Counted from the stretch's first letter, positions 18,884 to 31,034 are shown. The stretch: DNA of 64,000 bases from Tessaracoccus aquimaris (GCF_001997345.1 NZ_CP019606.1:2666001-2730000), one strand, 5' to 3'. Numbers and translations: made by a program. Notes: a model not told the origin generated them from the sequence alone.

Positions 18884-19581
18884 TCAGCCGCGCGGCGTGG
18901 TCTCCACCAACTCGCCGAAGGCGATCAACCGGTTGTCGGTGTGGAACACCTCGGCGCAGGCGATCAGCGTCAGCAGCTTGGACCCTGGGACCTGCTCCGG
19001 CTCGAAGCCGCCGTCGGGGTTCTTGGGGAGCGGGTCGAGCACCCACCCGGCCTGGCTCGTCACCTCGAGCGAGTCGCCGCCGTTGATGAGGCCGTAGGTG
19101 TAGGTCGCCTCGCGGGTCTCGACGATGATCTGGTCGCCCTTCTCCAGCTTCGGCATGTTCCGGAAGGGCTCTCCGTGCGTGACCCGGTGCCCGGCGACGG
19201 CGAAGTTGCCCTCCTGGCCCGGGGCGGCGGTGTCGTCGAAGTGGCCGAGGCCCTCGCCAAGCACCTTGTCGCCGGTGCCCTCGAGCACCGGGATGATGTA
19301 GTCGTCCCCGAAGCGCGGGATGCGGATCAGGGCGACCACGTCCTCGCCGACCATGACGGGGGTGTCCCCGTGCCGCTGACCTCACCGCTCCACTGCTTCT
19401 CGACCTCCTGGACGATCCGCTTGTGCGCCTGCCAGGAACCGAGGTTGGTGCCCCACTGTTCCCATGCCGCGTAACCGAGCACGCTGAGCGCGCCGAGCAC
19501 CAGGACGATGCCCAGCCAGAAGGTGCCTCGACGCCTGCCCTTCTGAGGGCTTGTGCTATCGGCTCGGGTGGCGGAAGACAT
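18884..19581 (-). CDS. Class E-like sortase, frameshifted
   Basis: With one base restored the gene encodes 232 residues. The N-terminal part (from 19581) has a basic segment and a membrane anchor (TFWLGIVLVLGALSVLGYAA). The C-terminal part has the sortase barrel with the catalytic His in FAVAGHRVTHGEPFRNMP, the Cys in LLTLIACAEVFHTDNR, and the Arg in the same segment. The halves are in different frames; one more C in the C5 run (plus-strand G5 at 19358-19362) joins them. It lies just downstream of the giant surface protein and is presumably its transpeptidase. A terminator separates the two, so the sortase may have its own promoter. Confidence 0.85.
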
Positions 19582-19623
19582 GGCGCCATTGTTCCTCACG
19601 CTCAACATTCCTCCAAGCCAGCG

Positions 19624-19671
19624 CCGAAAAGGGAACCGCCCCGGGGGTTGGTTTCCCAAACCCCGGGGCGG
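19624..19671 (-). terminator. Rho-independent terminator after the giant surface-protein gene
   Basis: On the minus strand an 11-base perfect stem (CCGCCCCGGGG with CCCCGGGGCGG, arms at 19671-19661 and 19646-19636) is followed by TTCCCTTTTC. It starts about 36 bases past the stop of the surface-protein gene and ends upstream of the sortase ATG. Confidence 0.8.
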
Positions 19672-19706
19672 AACTTCACTCACCGTGGTGAGTCAGGCGA
19701 TCAGCC

Positions 19707-22700
19707 TCAGCTGTGCGTCCGGCGACGGCCGCGCAGCACGAGGACTCCACCAGCGAGCAGCGCCGCGAAGGCGACCACCAGCAGACCCACGGTGACCGTG
19801 CTACCAACGTTGGGCAGCGGCGGCTTCGGCGGGTTCACCGGCGCCGGGGGCACGTTGTGCTCCGTCTCGACCGGCGGGGGCGTGATCGTCGGGACGCCTG
19901 GAGGCGTGGCCGACGACTCGGCGTGGTTGTTCACCTTCGTCGCAGGAGCGTCCGAGTTGACCGTCACCGCGTAGGTGATGACGACCTTCTGGCCGACCTG
20001 CAGGACACCCTTCCACGACATCGTCGTGCCGGTGAGGGTCGGGGCCGCCGCGGCGGTCTCGTTCCCATCGGCGTCGACGATCTTCGCGACGGGGGCACCG
20101 GACAGCGTGGTGACGTTGAGCACCTTCGACAGATCGTCGGTGACCACGACCGGGTCGAGCACCGTGGCGCCCGTGTTGGTACCGGTCAGGGTGTAGGTGA
20201 TCTTCTCGCCACGGTTCACGGTCGAGCCCGACTTGGGGTCGGAGGTCTTGGTGAACGTGTAGCCCGGGATCGGGTGCTCCGTCGTCACTTCCGGAGGAGT
20301 GATCGGCGGGCCAACCGGCGGCGTCGCGGTCGACGACGCACGGTTGTTGATGATCTTGCCTTCCTGACCCTCGTTGACCTTCACCTTGTAGGTGATGACG
20401 ACCTGCTCGCCCTTCTGGAGCGTGCCCGTCCAGGTGAGCTTGGTGCCGTCGAGCGTCGGCTTGGCAGCCTCGGACTCGCCGTCGGAGGTCACGATGGTCG
20501 CGACCGGGTCGCCCTGCAGCGTGGCGTGGGCGGTGACGTTGGCCAGGTCGTCGTTGATGACGACCGGGTCGAGCACCGTCTCGCCGAAGTTGCTGCCGGT
20601 GAGGGTGTAGGTGATCGTGTCGCCCGCGACGACCGTGGAGCCCGAGACGGGATCTGCGGTCTTGTTGAAGGTGTAACCCGGGGTCGGGTGCCAGACCTCA
20701 ACATCGGGAGGCGTGATCGGGGGAAGGCCCGGAGGCGTCGCCGACGAGGACGCGTGGTTGTTCACGATGACGCCCTCGGCGTCGTCGTTCAGCGTCACCG
20801 TGTAAGTGATGACGACCTTCTGGCCGACCTCGAGCTTGCCCGTCCACGAGATCTTGGTGCCCTCAACGGTGGGCTGCGGAACATCGTCCACGCCCTCGAT
20901 GGTGGCGACCGGGTTGACGGTCAGCTTGGCGTTGTTGAGCACCTTCGACATGTCGTCGTTGATGACGACGGGGTCGAGCACGGTCTTGCCCGTGTTGTTG
21001 CCCGTCACCGTGTAGGTGATCGTGTCGCCCGGGTTCACCGCGGTGCCCGACTCGGGGTCGGAGGTCTTGGTGAACTCGTAGTTCGGCGTCGGGTGCTCCG
21101 TGGTCACGTCCGGAGGCGTGATCGGCGGCTCACCCGGGGGCGTCGCCTCGGACGAAGCGTGGTTGTTCACCACGACGCCCTTGGCATCGTCGTTCAGCGT
21201 CACCGTGTAGGTGATGACGACCAACTGGCCGACCTCCAGCTTGCCCGTCCACGTCACCTTGGTGCCGTCGACCACCGGCTGCGGAACGGAGTCCGCACCC
21301 TCGATGGTGGCAACGGGCTGGACGGTGAGGGCGGCGTTGTCGAGCACCTTCGACAGGTCGTCGTTGATGACGACCGGGTCGAGGATGGTCGCGCCGGTGT
21401 TCTCGCCGGTCAGCGTGTAGGTGATGGTCATGCCGGGGTTCACCGCGGTGCCGGACACGGGGTCCGACGTCTTGGTGAAGTCGTAGCCGGGGACCGGGTG
21501 CTCCGTGGTCACGTCCGGAGGCGTGATCGGCGGGCCAGTCGGGGGCGTCGCCTCGGACGATGCGTGGTTGTTGATCACCACGGCGCCCTTGTCGGTGCCC
21601 TCATTGACCTTGACGGTGTAGGTGATGACGACCTTCTGGCCGACCTCAAGCTTGCCCGTCCACGTCACCTTGGTGCCGTCGACCACCGGCTGCGGAACGG
21701 AGTCCGCACCCTCGATGGTGGCAACGGGCTGGACCGTCATCGCGGCGTTGTTGAGCACCTTCGACAGGTCGTCGTTGATGACGACCGGGTCGAGCACCGT
21801 CGCGCCGGTGTTGGTACCGGTCAGCGTGTAGGTGATGGTGCCGCCGGGCTGAACGGTGGTACCCGAGACCGGATCCGACGTCTTGGTGAAGTCGTAGCCG
21901 GGGACCGGGTGCTCGGTGGTCACGTCAGGGGGCGTGATCGGCGGGCCGGTCGGGGGCGTCGCGCTGGACGACGCGTGGTTGTTCACCACGACGGCATCCT
22001 TGTCGGCGCCCTCGTTGATCGTCACCGTGTAGGTGATGACGACCTTCTCGCCGATGGCGAGCTTGCCGGTCCACGCAACCTTGGTGCCGTCGACGGTGGG
22101 GGCGGTCGCGGGGGTCTCCGCGCCGTCCTTGTCGATGATGACCGCTGCCGGGGCGGTGGTCATGGTCGCGTTGTCGAGCACCTTCGACAGGTCGTCGTTG
22201 ACGACGACCGGGTCGAGGGCGGTGGCGCCGGTGTTGGTACCGGTCAGGGTGTAGGTGATCGTGTCACCGGGGTTGACGAGCGAGCCGCTCTTGGGGTCGG
22301 CCGACTTGGTGAAGTCGTAGCCCGGGATCGGGTGCTCGGTCGTCACCTCCGGGGGCGTGATCGGGGGCGTCGTCGGCGGGGTCGCCGTCGAGTTCGCCTT
22401 GTTGTTGATCGTCTTGCCCTCGAAGCCCGCCTTCACCGTGACGGTGTAGGTGATCTTCACGGACTCACCAACGGCCAACTTGCCGTTCCAGACGAGCTTG
22501 CCGTCGGTCACGGTCGGAGCCGTGGCCGGCGTCTCAGCGCCGTCCTTGACGATCACAGCGGCCGGGGCCGTCGTGATGTCAGCGAACGCAACCACATTGG
22601 TCAGGTCGTCGTTGACGACGACCGGATCGAGCGCGGTTGCGCCGGTGTTGGTACCGGTCAGCGTGTAGGTGATGGTGTCATCGGCCTGCACCGAGGTGCC

Positions 22701-25700
22701 GCTCGCCGGATTGGCCGACTTGGTGAAGTCGTAGCCCGGGATCGGGTGCTCGGTCGTCACCTCCGGGGGCGTGATCGGGGGCGTCGTCGGCGGGGTCGCC
22801 GTCGAGTTCGCCTTGTTGTTGATCGTCTTGCCCTCGAAGCCCGCCTTCACCGTGACGGTGTAGGTGATCTTCACGGACTCACCAACGGCCAACTTGCCGT
22901 TCCAGACGAGCTTGCCGTCGGTCACGGTCGGAGCCGTGGCCGGCGTCTCAGCGCCGTCCTTGACGATCACAGCGGCCGGGGCCGTCGTGATGTCAGCGAA
23001 CGCAACCACATTGGTCAGGTCGTCGTTGACGACGACCGGATCGAGCGCGGTTGCGCCGGTGTTGGTACCGGTCAGCGTGTAGGTGATGGTGTCACCCTTC
23101 ACCACGTCCGTGCCCGACTTGGGATCGGCCGTCTTCGTGAACGTGTACCCCGGGATGGGGTGCTCGGTCACGACCTCCGGGGGCGTGATCGGCGGATCGT
23201 ACGGCGGGGTCGCCGTCGAGTTCGCCTTGTTGTTGACGATCTTGCCCTCGTGCCCCTCGCCCACCGTGATGGTGTACTTCAGGGTCACGGTCTCGCCGGG
23301 CTTCAGGTTGCCGGTCCAGGTGAGGGTCGTGCCGTCGACGGTCGGGGCGGCTGCTGCCGTGGTCCCGATGGTCGCGGTCGGGGCCCCGGTCAGGGCGTTG
23401 CCCTCGGCGTAGGCGAGGACCTCGGCCAGGTCGTCGGTGATCTCGACGGCCAGCGGGGTCTTGCCGGTGTTCTTGCCGACGACCGTGTAGGTGATCGTGT
23501 CACCCTTCACCACGTCGGTGCCCGATGCAGGATCGGCCGTCTTCGTGAACTCGTACCCGGGGACGGCCTTGAGGGCCATGTCGAGGGTGAAGTTCGTGAA
23601 GCCGTCGGTCGTGCCGGGGGTGACGGGCATGTTGCCGGTGTTGTCGTTCAGCGGCTCATTGCCGGTGATCGTCGAACCGTTGACGGTGGCAGACAGGTGG
23701 ATGTTGCCGGTCTTCATGCCGCCTTCGAACGGGGCACCGTTGTGGTCGTCGCCCTCGTTCTTGTCGGTGTTCGGATCGGCCTGGTACCCGACGGTCTGCG
23801 CGACGTAGCCCGCAAGCTTGCCGCCTGCGGCGAACTCCGCCGCGGGGATGACCGCGTAGTAGTCGCCCTCGGGCAGGTCGTTGATAACCCAGCGTCCGTC
23901 CTTGTTCGTCGTGACGCTCCCCGCGAGGGTGCCGTCAGCCTTGTACACGTCGACCTTGACACCCTCCGGTGCCGTGGTGTCGACGCCCGGGGTGAGCTTG
24001 CCGTCGTTGTTGGCGTCGAACCAGATCAGGTCACCGAGCGAGAAGCCGACGACGCGAACCATGACCTGGTTGGAGGTCAGAACCTGGTAGACGCCGGTCG
24101 CCTCGTTCTTGAAGGTGTCGCTGAACGCCGTGAAACGGTTGACGTAGAGGTCGCCCGCAGCGTTGTCAGCCTGGTTCATCTTGAACTTGAACTGCAGACC
24201 CGACTTGACGCCGGTGCCGGCGAAGTCGAGGCCCTGGGCCGCGACGAACTTCCAGGCGGTCGCGTCCGTGGTGAACGTGGTCGACCAGATGGACGGGTCG
24301 GTGTCCGCGTTCAGGTCCTGCGGAACGAGCTTGGGATCGATCGTCGTGTAGTAGAAGGTGCCTGTCGCCGGCGTGGTGCCGTCGAACCAGAACACCTGCG
24401 GGGGTGCGTCCAGCTTCGTGGTTCCAGCGAAGTCGGATGCCGGGTTGCGGTTGACGTTGGCATCGTTGGTCGCGTCGCCGTTGTACGGCAGGACGTCGAT
24501 GATCGTCGGTGCGGCGACCCGAAGGGTCTCACCGAAGTTGCGGACCTGAAGGGTGTAGACCTGGTCCTTGTCCTGCAGGTCGAGGACCTGGTCGACGGAC
24601 TTCTTCAGTTGCAGCGAGCCCGGCTGGATCACTGTGACGGTGTGATCGTCGTAGTGCGCCGACTTGTAGTAGACGATGCCGTCGGCGCGGACCTCGGTCT
24701 TGTTGGTCAGCGAGGTGTTGTTCGGCAGCAGCGGATCGACGTGCGTGACGACCTTCAGCGGACCGAGCGGCTGGTTCGGCGTGCGCGTCCCCAGGTTCCA
24801 CACCAGCGTCGTGGTGCCGTCAGGGTTGACCGTGTACGAACTCGGCGCGGTGTTGCCCGCGATGGCTGCGGTGGCGGCCGGGTCGTACTCGGCACCCTTG
24901 GGAAGGATGTCGGTCACGACGACGTTGTCCACCGGAGCCGGCGCGTCGCTCGCCGCGGACAGCGACGGGTCGATCTGCCAGATGACAGGCGTGCCTGCCT
25001 TCGCCGAACCCGTGTTGCCGATGGCCGAAGCGCCGGTCGCGTCCGCGCCGTTCACGGTGCCGTCGATCGTGTGCTTCGTGATCGCGAGGCGGGCGCGGAC
25101 CAGGGTCCAGCGGTCGCCCATCGTGGAGCCGTTCTCCGACGCGACGGTCTTGCCGTCGGTGTTACCTGCACCCGGCAGGTAATCGTTGACGGGCTTCCAG
25201 TTGCCGAAGGTGTCCGACTTCAGGTTGGCGAAGTTCGCCGCCACCGTCAGCTCGGGGATCTCCTGGCCTGCGTGCGGGCCACCGTAGTAGGTGTTGCGCT
25301 GCTGCAGGCCGATCATCCACTGGAAGCTCGTGCTGTTGAGCTGCGTGTATCCGGGCTTGGTCTGCAGCCAGGCGGCGTTGACCCCGTCGATACCACCGGG
25401 GACGTCGGCCGGGTTGTCGTACCAGGTCACGTTCGGGTTGCCACAGGCGATGTTGGTGCCAGCGGCTGCCTTCTGGGTCGTCCAGGTGCCCTTCCACCGG
25501 TTGGTGGCCGAGTCGAAGCTCCCGTTGTTGGGGTCGTCCGACCCGTAGTCGACGTGGGCGTACTTGATGGTGACGTTGTCCTGGAACGCGGGCATCTTGG
25601 CCCGGTCGGGGTCCGCACGACCCTGCGGGATCTCGACGGCGGCCGAGTACAGGTCATTCCAGACCGGGCCCGTCGAGACGTTGTCACCCGGGATGTTCCT

Positions 25701-27778
25701 CAGGAGGTCGAGCTTCATCATCGACCCGTCCCAGACGTCGCACATCTGCAGGTTCTGGGTGTCCAGGGATATCTTGGCAGTGATCACGGAGGCGTAGGTC
25801 TGACCCGGCTGGACCTGACCCGCTCCGTCGCCCAGCGTATTGGCCGACTCGGGGAGGGCTGCGTTACGGAACAGCCACGTGCCGCGCGGGTTGGAGAGCA
25901 CCTTGCCCCAGGAGCCGGGGCTGATGGTCAGCTCGGCGAGCGTGGGGCTCACGTTGTTGCTCTGCGTGTTGTTGGGCATCTTGTCGCATTTGGTGGCGGC
26001 GTCGGTGTTCGGGCCAGGCTGGCAGTAGCCGGGCTCATTGCCGGTGCCGTAGTTGCTGACCCCAGACAGGCCGGTCGGGTCGAAGTTGCCGACCCGGTTT
26101 CCGAGCTTCGCGGAGCCGATGCCGTTGCCCTCGATGCCGTCCATAGCGTCGATCGCCTCGTAGGGGATGAACACCTTGATGGCGTAGCTGGCCACGTAGA
26201 ACTTGTTGGCGGGGAGCGGGTTGCCCTCAACGTTCTTGGTGGGATAGGTGGCGCCAGAGGCGTCGATGCCGCTGAGGGTGAACTCGTAGTTGCCGGTATC
26301 GGGATCGCCAACGCGTGAGAATGCACAGGTACCGGAGTCACGCACGGAGTCGTCAGCGGTGGTGTTGCCGTTGTTGGACTGGTTCCTGCCGCCGATCTTG
26401 CCGTACACGGTGGTCGGACCGGGGCCGACGGCCTGGTTGCCGGTGTTCGGCTGGCAGGAGGTGATCTCCCAGGGGAAATCGGGCTGCATCGTGGCCGCGC
26501 CATCGTTGCTGAGGCCCCAGAGGGAATCCTCGAACGTGACCGGCTGCTCGAAGGCCTCGACGCCGACCTTGCGGTCGGTGCTGATCTGCACGGAGTACAG
26601 GATCTCCCAGCCGAACTTGGTCACGCCGTTGACGTTCTTCTGCCCGAGTGGGTAGGTCCAGGGACGCTGCTTCTCGAGGTCGTAGCGCGGAACCGCGGTG
26701 ATCTTGAAGGGGCCGAAGTCCTCGGGTCCGTCCGGACGCGCGGTGGTTACGCCGTCGCTGGTGGCCCCGTACGTGCGCACCGAGGTGTCGAACGAGGAGC
26801 CGTTCGGCGAGGCGCTGGTAACGAAGGCCTGCGTGGCGACCGTCTTCTGCGCGGTGTCCTCGCTGATGGTCCCAAGATCACACTTCAGGACCACCGAGGT
26901 GGTGCCGGCAGGCGGCGCGACTCGGGGCTGGAGGATGGTGCCGGATGGCAGTGCCGTAATGGTGCTGGTCGCTGCCACACAGGCTGTCGGGAGCTCACCG
27001 AAGGTGACGACCGCGCCGTCCTTGGGGGTCAGCGTCTGCTCGAACCACCCGTTGAAGGTCGAGCCGGTGTCCAGCTCCGCCTTCGACACGACGGACCAGT
27101 TGTAGTTGACGACGTCACCGTTACGGACGATGTCGTTGCCATTGCCCGAGTCGTTACCCGGGTCGTCGTTGGCGTCGAACGGGCCGGTGCCGGTGTAGAT
27201 GGCCTTGCCGTCGTAGCCGTCGGGGTCGTTGAGTGCGATGACGTCGGTGGACCACGTGGGGTACACGAGCGCGTTCAGCTCAAGTGCGGTGGTGCCCTCC
27301 GGGATCGCTGCGGACACCGACTTCTGAGCGTTGCCGTTGCCAGCGACACGGGTGAAGTCGTTGTCTCCGCTGGTGGCCGTTGGCGCGATGTACGCGTTGT
27401 TGTTGACGCCGGCCGCGTCGATGGTCACGGTGTACGGACCAGGCCCTGCGTGGTCGCGTCCGCCGGAAGGAATGCCCAGTTGCCCTGCGCATCTGTCGTG
27501 ACGCTCACACCGGGGATGGTCGCGTCGGATCCTTGCAGCGTCACCTTGACGCCCGCGAGCGGGGTGTCGTTGGTGCCGACCGGACCGGAGTCGATCGCGT
27601 CGTTCTTGTTCGAGTCGACGATGACCTTGCCGAACGCAAGATCACCTGGGGCCGCGTTGGCTGGCTGAGCCAGCCCCGCGGAAAAACCGCCAATGAGCCC
27701 GACGGCGATGGCGACATTGAGCCATCCCAGTCCGCGGCGCTTGTGCTTGGGGGCAGAGTCCCCCCGTTGATTTAGCAC
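19707..27778 (-). CDS. Giant cell-wall-anchored surface protein with nine DUF11-like repeats, frameshifted near 5' end
   Basis: With one base restored, about 2,690 residues from the GTG at 27778 (GGGAGGG upstream). There is a signal peptide (GLGWLNVAIAVGLIGGFSAG, cleavage near ANAA), then an SdrD/Cna-B-like region (VIVDSNKNDAIDSGPVG). A long N-terminal adhesin region and a second SdrD-like unit follow (GDLIWFDANNDGKLTPG). Nine tandem repeats of about 137 residues come next, each starting like PGYTFTKTADPKSGTDV and ending PPITPPEVTTEHP. The C-terminus is a sorting signal LPNVG, then a hydrophobic helix and RGRRRTHS. The frame breaks near 27444-27446; adding one base to the short G run gives QGPGPYTVTI. 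It probably works as a long stalked adhesin or matrix protein. Confidence 0.88.
22299..23094 (-). repeat. Two identical 382-base copies inside the giant surface-protein gene
   Basis: Positions 22299-22680 and 22713-23094 match base for base by eye, at a 414-base offset. They encode most of repeats two and three of the protein. The other repeats are clearly diverged, so this pair is recently duplicated or converted. Confidence 0.85.
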
Positions 27779-27972
27779 TAGTGTCCCTCCCTGTACTGCT
27801 ATCGGAGGCTGACATTGCACGTTTTCTGCAGTCAACGCCGATAGTTTGGGACGAACACTATCCAAAGAATCCCGGGCGAGTCGAGTCGCGGACTGAGAAA
27901 CTCTCAGCCCGGAACAAAATCGTCGAGGTTTCACGCTCAACGAGGCCCCGACAGGGGCGTATTAGTGATTCG

Positions 27973-29202
27973 TCAGGAAGCCTCAACCATCTCTCGAACC
28001 TTCACGGATCGGACTGTCGGGAGCGGGAGCCTGCGAGTCGCCAGCGGCAGGGCGACGCCCGCGACGGCGAGGGCACCCATCACGCTGAAGGCGAGGGCGT
28101 AGTTGCCTGCCTCCCCCACCATCGAGGAGGCCGCCAGCGGGCCGAGTACCCCTGCCAAGGACCATCCGACAAGCATCAGTCCGTAGATCGCCCCGGCATG
28201 GCGCATCCCGAAGAACGCGCCTGCCGTGGAGGGCAGCGTTCCGAACGCGCCGCCGTAGCAGAGGTACACCACGGCGGCCAGGGCGAGGAAGGTCCACCCG
28301 GTCGCATGCGGGAGCGCGATCAGGGCGACGCCCTCGAGCAGCAGGATCGCGGCGAGGACGGGCAACTGCCCGACGCGCTGGGCAGCAGAGGCCCAGGCGA
28401 TCCGTCCGGCGCCGTTGAACAGGGCGAGCACGCCGACGACGGTCGCCACGGAGGCCGCGTCGATCCCGCCGACGTCGACGGCAGCTACCGCCATCATCGA
28501 CACGAGCGAGATGCCAGCCGCGACGGCGACGGCGAGGATGCCCGTCAGGAGGAACCAGTGCGGGGTGCGCAGCGCCTGCCGGACGTCCAGGTCGTTCGAC
28601 GGTGTCGCCTCGGCTGCTTCCTGAGCGGGAGGGGTGCTCATCATGGCCGAGCCGAGGACGCCGAGGACGAGGTAGCCGACGCCGATCCACAGGAACGAGG
28701 ACGCCGGTGCCGCGGGTGCCCTGGCGATCAGCGCCTCCGCGACCGGGGAGGTGAGGGTGGCGCCGAACCCGAACCCACCGACGGCGATGCCGGTCACCAG
28801 CGCGCGCCGGTCCGGGAACCACTTCTGCAGAAGCGCCACGGGGACGATGTAGGCCATGCCGAGCCCGAAGCCGCCGATCAGGCCGTACCCGAGCACCAGG
28901 AGCCACAGGTCGCCCGCGTCGCGGGCGAACGAGGAAAGGATCAGGCCCGCCGCGTAGACGGCGGAGCCGACCATCGCGACGAGTCGCGGGCTGCTGCGGT
29001 CCTGCAGCCGTCCGCCGATGGACGCGCCCACGAAGATCATGCCGATGGCCACCTCGAACGGGATGGACGCCTGCACCGCGGTTAACCCCATGGCCCCTTG
29101 GCTCTGCAGCGCGCGTCCGAACAGGCTCCACGAGTACACCCCGCCGACGACGAGCTGCACCAGGACGCCACCGAGAAGAGCTAACCAACGCACAAGCGGC
29201 AA
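27973..29202 (-). CDS. OFA-type major facilitator superfamily transporter
   Basis: 409 residues with twelve membrane helices. The motifs match the oxalate/formate-antiporter (OFA) family: GGVYSWSLFGRAL in helix 1, GGRLQDRSSPRLVAM in loop 2-3, and YGLIGGFGLGMAYIVPVALLQKWFPDRR. Substrates of these proteins are usually small carboxylates; none can be assigned here. The start is uncertain: TTG at 29202, or GTG at 29193, which lies 8 bases after a CAGACT -10-like hexamer. The 190 bases between this gene and the giant gene hold only the latter's promoter region. Confidence 0.85.
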   Translation of the reverse strand: MPLVRWLALLGGVLVQLVVGGVYSWSLFGRALQSQGAMGLTAVQASIPFEVAIGMIFVGASIGGRLQDRSSPRLVAMVGSAVYAAGLILSSFARDAGDLWLLVLGYGLIGGFGLGMAYIVPVALLQKWFPDRRALVTGIAVGGFGFGATLTSPVAEALIARAPAAPASSFLWIGVGYLVLGVLGSAMMSTPPAQEAAEATPSNDLDVRQALRTPHWFLLTGILAVAVAAGISLVSMMAVAAVDVGGIDAASVATVVGVLALFNGAGRIAWASAAQRVGQLPVLAAILLLEGVALIALPHATGWTFLALAAVVYLCYGGAFGTLPSTAGAFFGMRHAGAIYGLMLVGWSLAGVLGPLAASSMVGEAGNYALAFSVMGALAVAGVALPLATRRLPLPTVRSVKVREMVEAS

Positions 29203-29335
29203 GTCTGCCGGAGGGCCGAATGCTCCTGGCAGCGGGGTCTACTAACGAAAGTAGGGGCGCCTCATACTCGCGGATGAGACCCGGATCGGTCGCTGGCCCG
29301 ATGCCAGCGGCTCCCTCTACTGTCAGACTGGGTTT

Positions 29336-30007
29336 GTGGACATCAACAACATCGACGATCAGCTCCGCATCACCTCGGCCCAGCGCGAGAGTGCGGTCGA
29401 ACTGGTGCGACAGGCGGCGGCAGACGGTCGGCTGGACTTCGACGAGATGAACGGCCGCGTCAGCGTCGGCCTGGAGGCCCGCACCCAGGGCGAGTTGCGG
29501 CGCATCGTCGGCGACCTCGTACCGAGCGCCGAACTCGCCGCGTTCCTCGCGGACGTCACTCCCCCGTTGGAGGGCCCAGGGTCGACGTGGGACGACCCGC
29601 TCGTCATCGGCCGTGACAGCCAATGGGACGTGAAGGGCCCCTGGAACGTGCCCCCGTTCCTGGAGGTCTACTGCTCCTTCTGGAAGGTGCTGACCCTCAA
29701 CTTCCTCGAGGCAACGGCGCTCGCGCCCGTGATCGACATGGTCGTCGTCGCCCACAGCGGCTCGCCGACGGTGATCGTGCCGCCCGGCTGGGGCGTCGAC
29801 ACGGAGCGACTGTCGGTCAACAGCCAAGGTGCCTTCACCTCGAACGTCGCGACCCGGCCTGACAAGGGCATGCCCCGCATCGTGATGCGTGGCCACACGC
29901 GCAACGGCAAGGCCCGCTATGCGACGACGCGGGAACTCCGCAAACTGGCGGAGCGACGCGCACTCGCGAACCCATCGATGGGACCGGCGGCGCTCGAGAC
30001 CTCCTGA
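29336..30007 (+). CDS. DUF1707 domain protein
   Basis: 223 residues. The N-terminal segment (about 8-60) is DUF1707: LRITSAQRESAVELVRQAAADGRLDFDEMNGRV. This short SHOCT-like domain is common in actinobacterial membrane or regulatory proteins. The rest has no clear membrane helix and ends in a LiaF/cell-wall-active-response-like beta region (SPTVIVPPGWGVD, GMPRIVMRGHTR). The GTG start lies 6 bases after CAGACT. Function is unknown; related proteins are linked to envelope stress sensing. Confidence 0.8.
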   Translation: MDINNIDDQLRITSAQRESAVELVRQAAADGRLDFDEMNGRVSVGLEARTQGELRRIVGDLVPSAELAAFLADVTPPLEGPGSTWDDPLVIGRDSQWDVKGPWNVPPFLEVYCSFWKVLTLNFLEATALAPVIDMVVVAHSGSPTVIVPPGWGVDTERLSVNSQGAFTSNVATRPDKGMPRIVMRGHTRNGKARYATTRELRKLAERRALANPSMGPAALETS

Positions 30008-30053
30008 CTGCCCTCCGGCCACGCGCTGGGCGTTGCGGCTTAGGCTGGCAGGC

Positions 30054-31034
30054 ATGAACGCAAGGGCAGAGGGTGCGCTGATCGGGCTGGCATTGGGGGA
30101 TGCGCTCGGCATGCCGACGCAGATGCTCACCCGGTCGCGGATCGCCGAACTTTTCGGGACGCTTGACCGCTTCCACCCGGGGCCCGCAGAGAACCCGATC
30201 AGCCCCGGCCAGGTCGCGGGAACCGTCACCGACGACACCGAGCAGGCCGTGATCCTCGCCCGCCTCATCCTCGACGGCGGGGGCACCGTCGACCTCACGA
30301 CCTTCGCTCAGGCGCTCAGCGACTGGCATCACGAGATGGAGGCCAAGGGGTCGCTCGACCTGCTCGGCCCTTCGACGCTGCGTGCGATCGAGGCCTTCCG
30401 GCGCGGCACACCTCCCACCGAGACCGGAAGGTGGGGAGACACCAACGGTGCAGCCATGCGCGTCGCCCCACTCGGGATCGCGCACCGGATCTTTCCGATG
30501 CGGGCCTTCGTCGACAGGATCGAGGCGGTCGACGTCCTCACGCACAACACCCGGATCGCGAACTCGGGCGCCTCTGCCATCGCCGCCGCTGTCTCGGCCG
30601 GGATCGACGGCGCCGACCTGCGCGACCTGATGCATGCGGCACTCGAGGCCGCGGAGGAGGGCGCGACCCGCGGCTACGCCACCCCGGGCCCGTCGGTGCC
30701 CGACCGGATCAGATGGGCCGTGTCCCTCGCGATGGGTCCCGAGCCACTCGAGGCCATCGAACGGCTGGTCGGCACCTCGGTCGCGACGCAGGAGGCGGTG
30801 CCCGCCGCGCTCGCGATCGTCGCCGCCTACGCCGACGACCCGTGGGCAGGGGTGCTGGCCGCCGCCAGCCTGGGTGGCGACAGCGACACCGTCGCCGCCA
30901 TGGCAGGCGCGGTCCTCGGCGCGCTGCACGGCGTCGACGCCTTCCCGGCCGACGAGGTCGCCTACCTCGAACTGGTCAACCCGGACCTGGACCTCCGCGG
31001 CCTCGCCGCCGGCCTGATGGGGCTGCGCCGATGA
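30054..31034 (+). CDS. ADP-ribosylglycohydrolase family protein
   Basis: 326 residues from the ATG 7 bases after TAGGCT (30041-30046). The dinuclear Mg site motifs are present: GALIGLALGDALGMPTQ, TDDTEQA, and near the C-terminus LGGDSDTVAAMAGAVLGA. Family members cleave ADP-ribosyl or related N-glycosidic bonds, including DraG and nucleoside-hydrolase-like enzymes. Its stop overlaps the start of a PfkB-type kinase (ATGA), so both are translated together. That suggests it releases ribose or a related sugar that the kinase phosphorylates. Confidence 0.9.
   Translation: MNARAEGALIGLALGDALGMPTQMLTRSRIAELFGTLDRFHPGPAENPISPGQVAGTVTDDTEQAVILARLILDGGGTVDLTTFAQALSDWHHEMEAKGSLDLLGPSTLRAIEAFRRGTPPTETGRWGDTNGAAMRVAPLGIAHRIFPMRAFVDRIEAVDVLTHNTRIANSGASAIAAAVSAGIDGADLRDLMHAALEAAEEGATRGYATPGPSVPDRIRWAVSLAMGPEPLEAIERLVGTSVATQEAVPAALAIVAAYADDPWAGVLAAASLGGDSDTVAAMAGAVLGALHGVDAFPADEVAYLELVNPDLDLRGLAAGLMGLRR

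Noticed and set aside
19713-26318. A 2,201-codon plus-strand open frame opposite the giant surface-protein gene
   Set aside because: Its translation is Arg/Gly/Val/Asp-rich and repeats only because the coding strand repeats. It has no domain or start signals.
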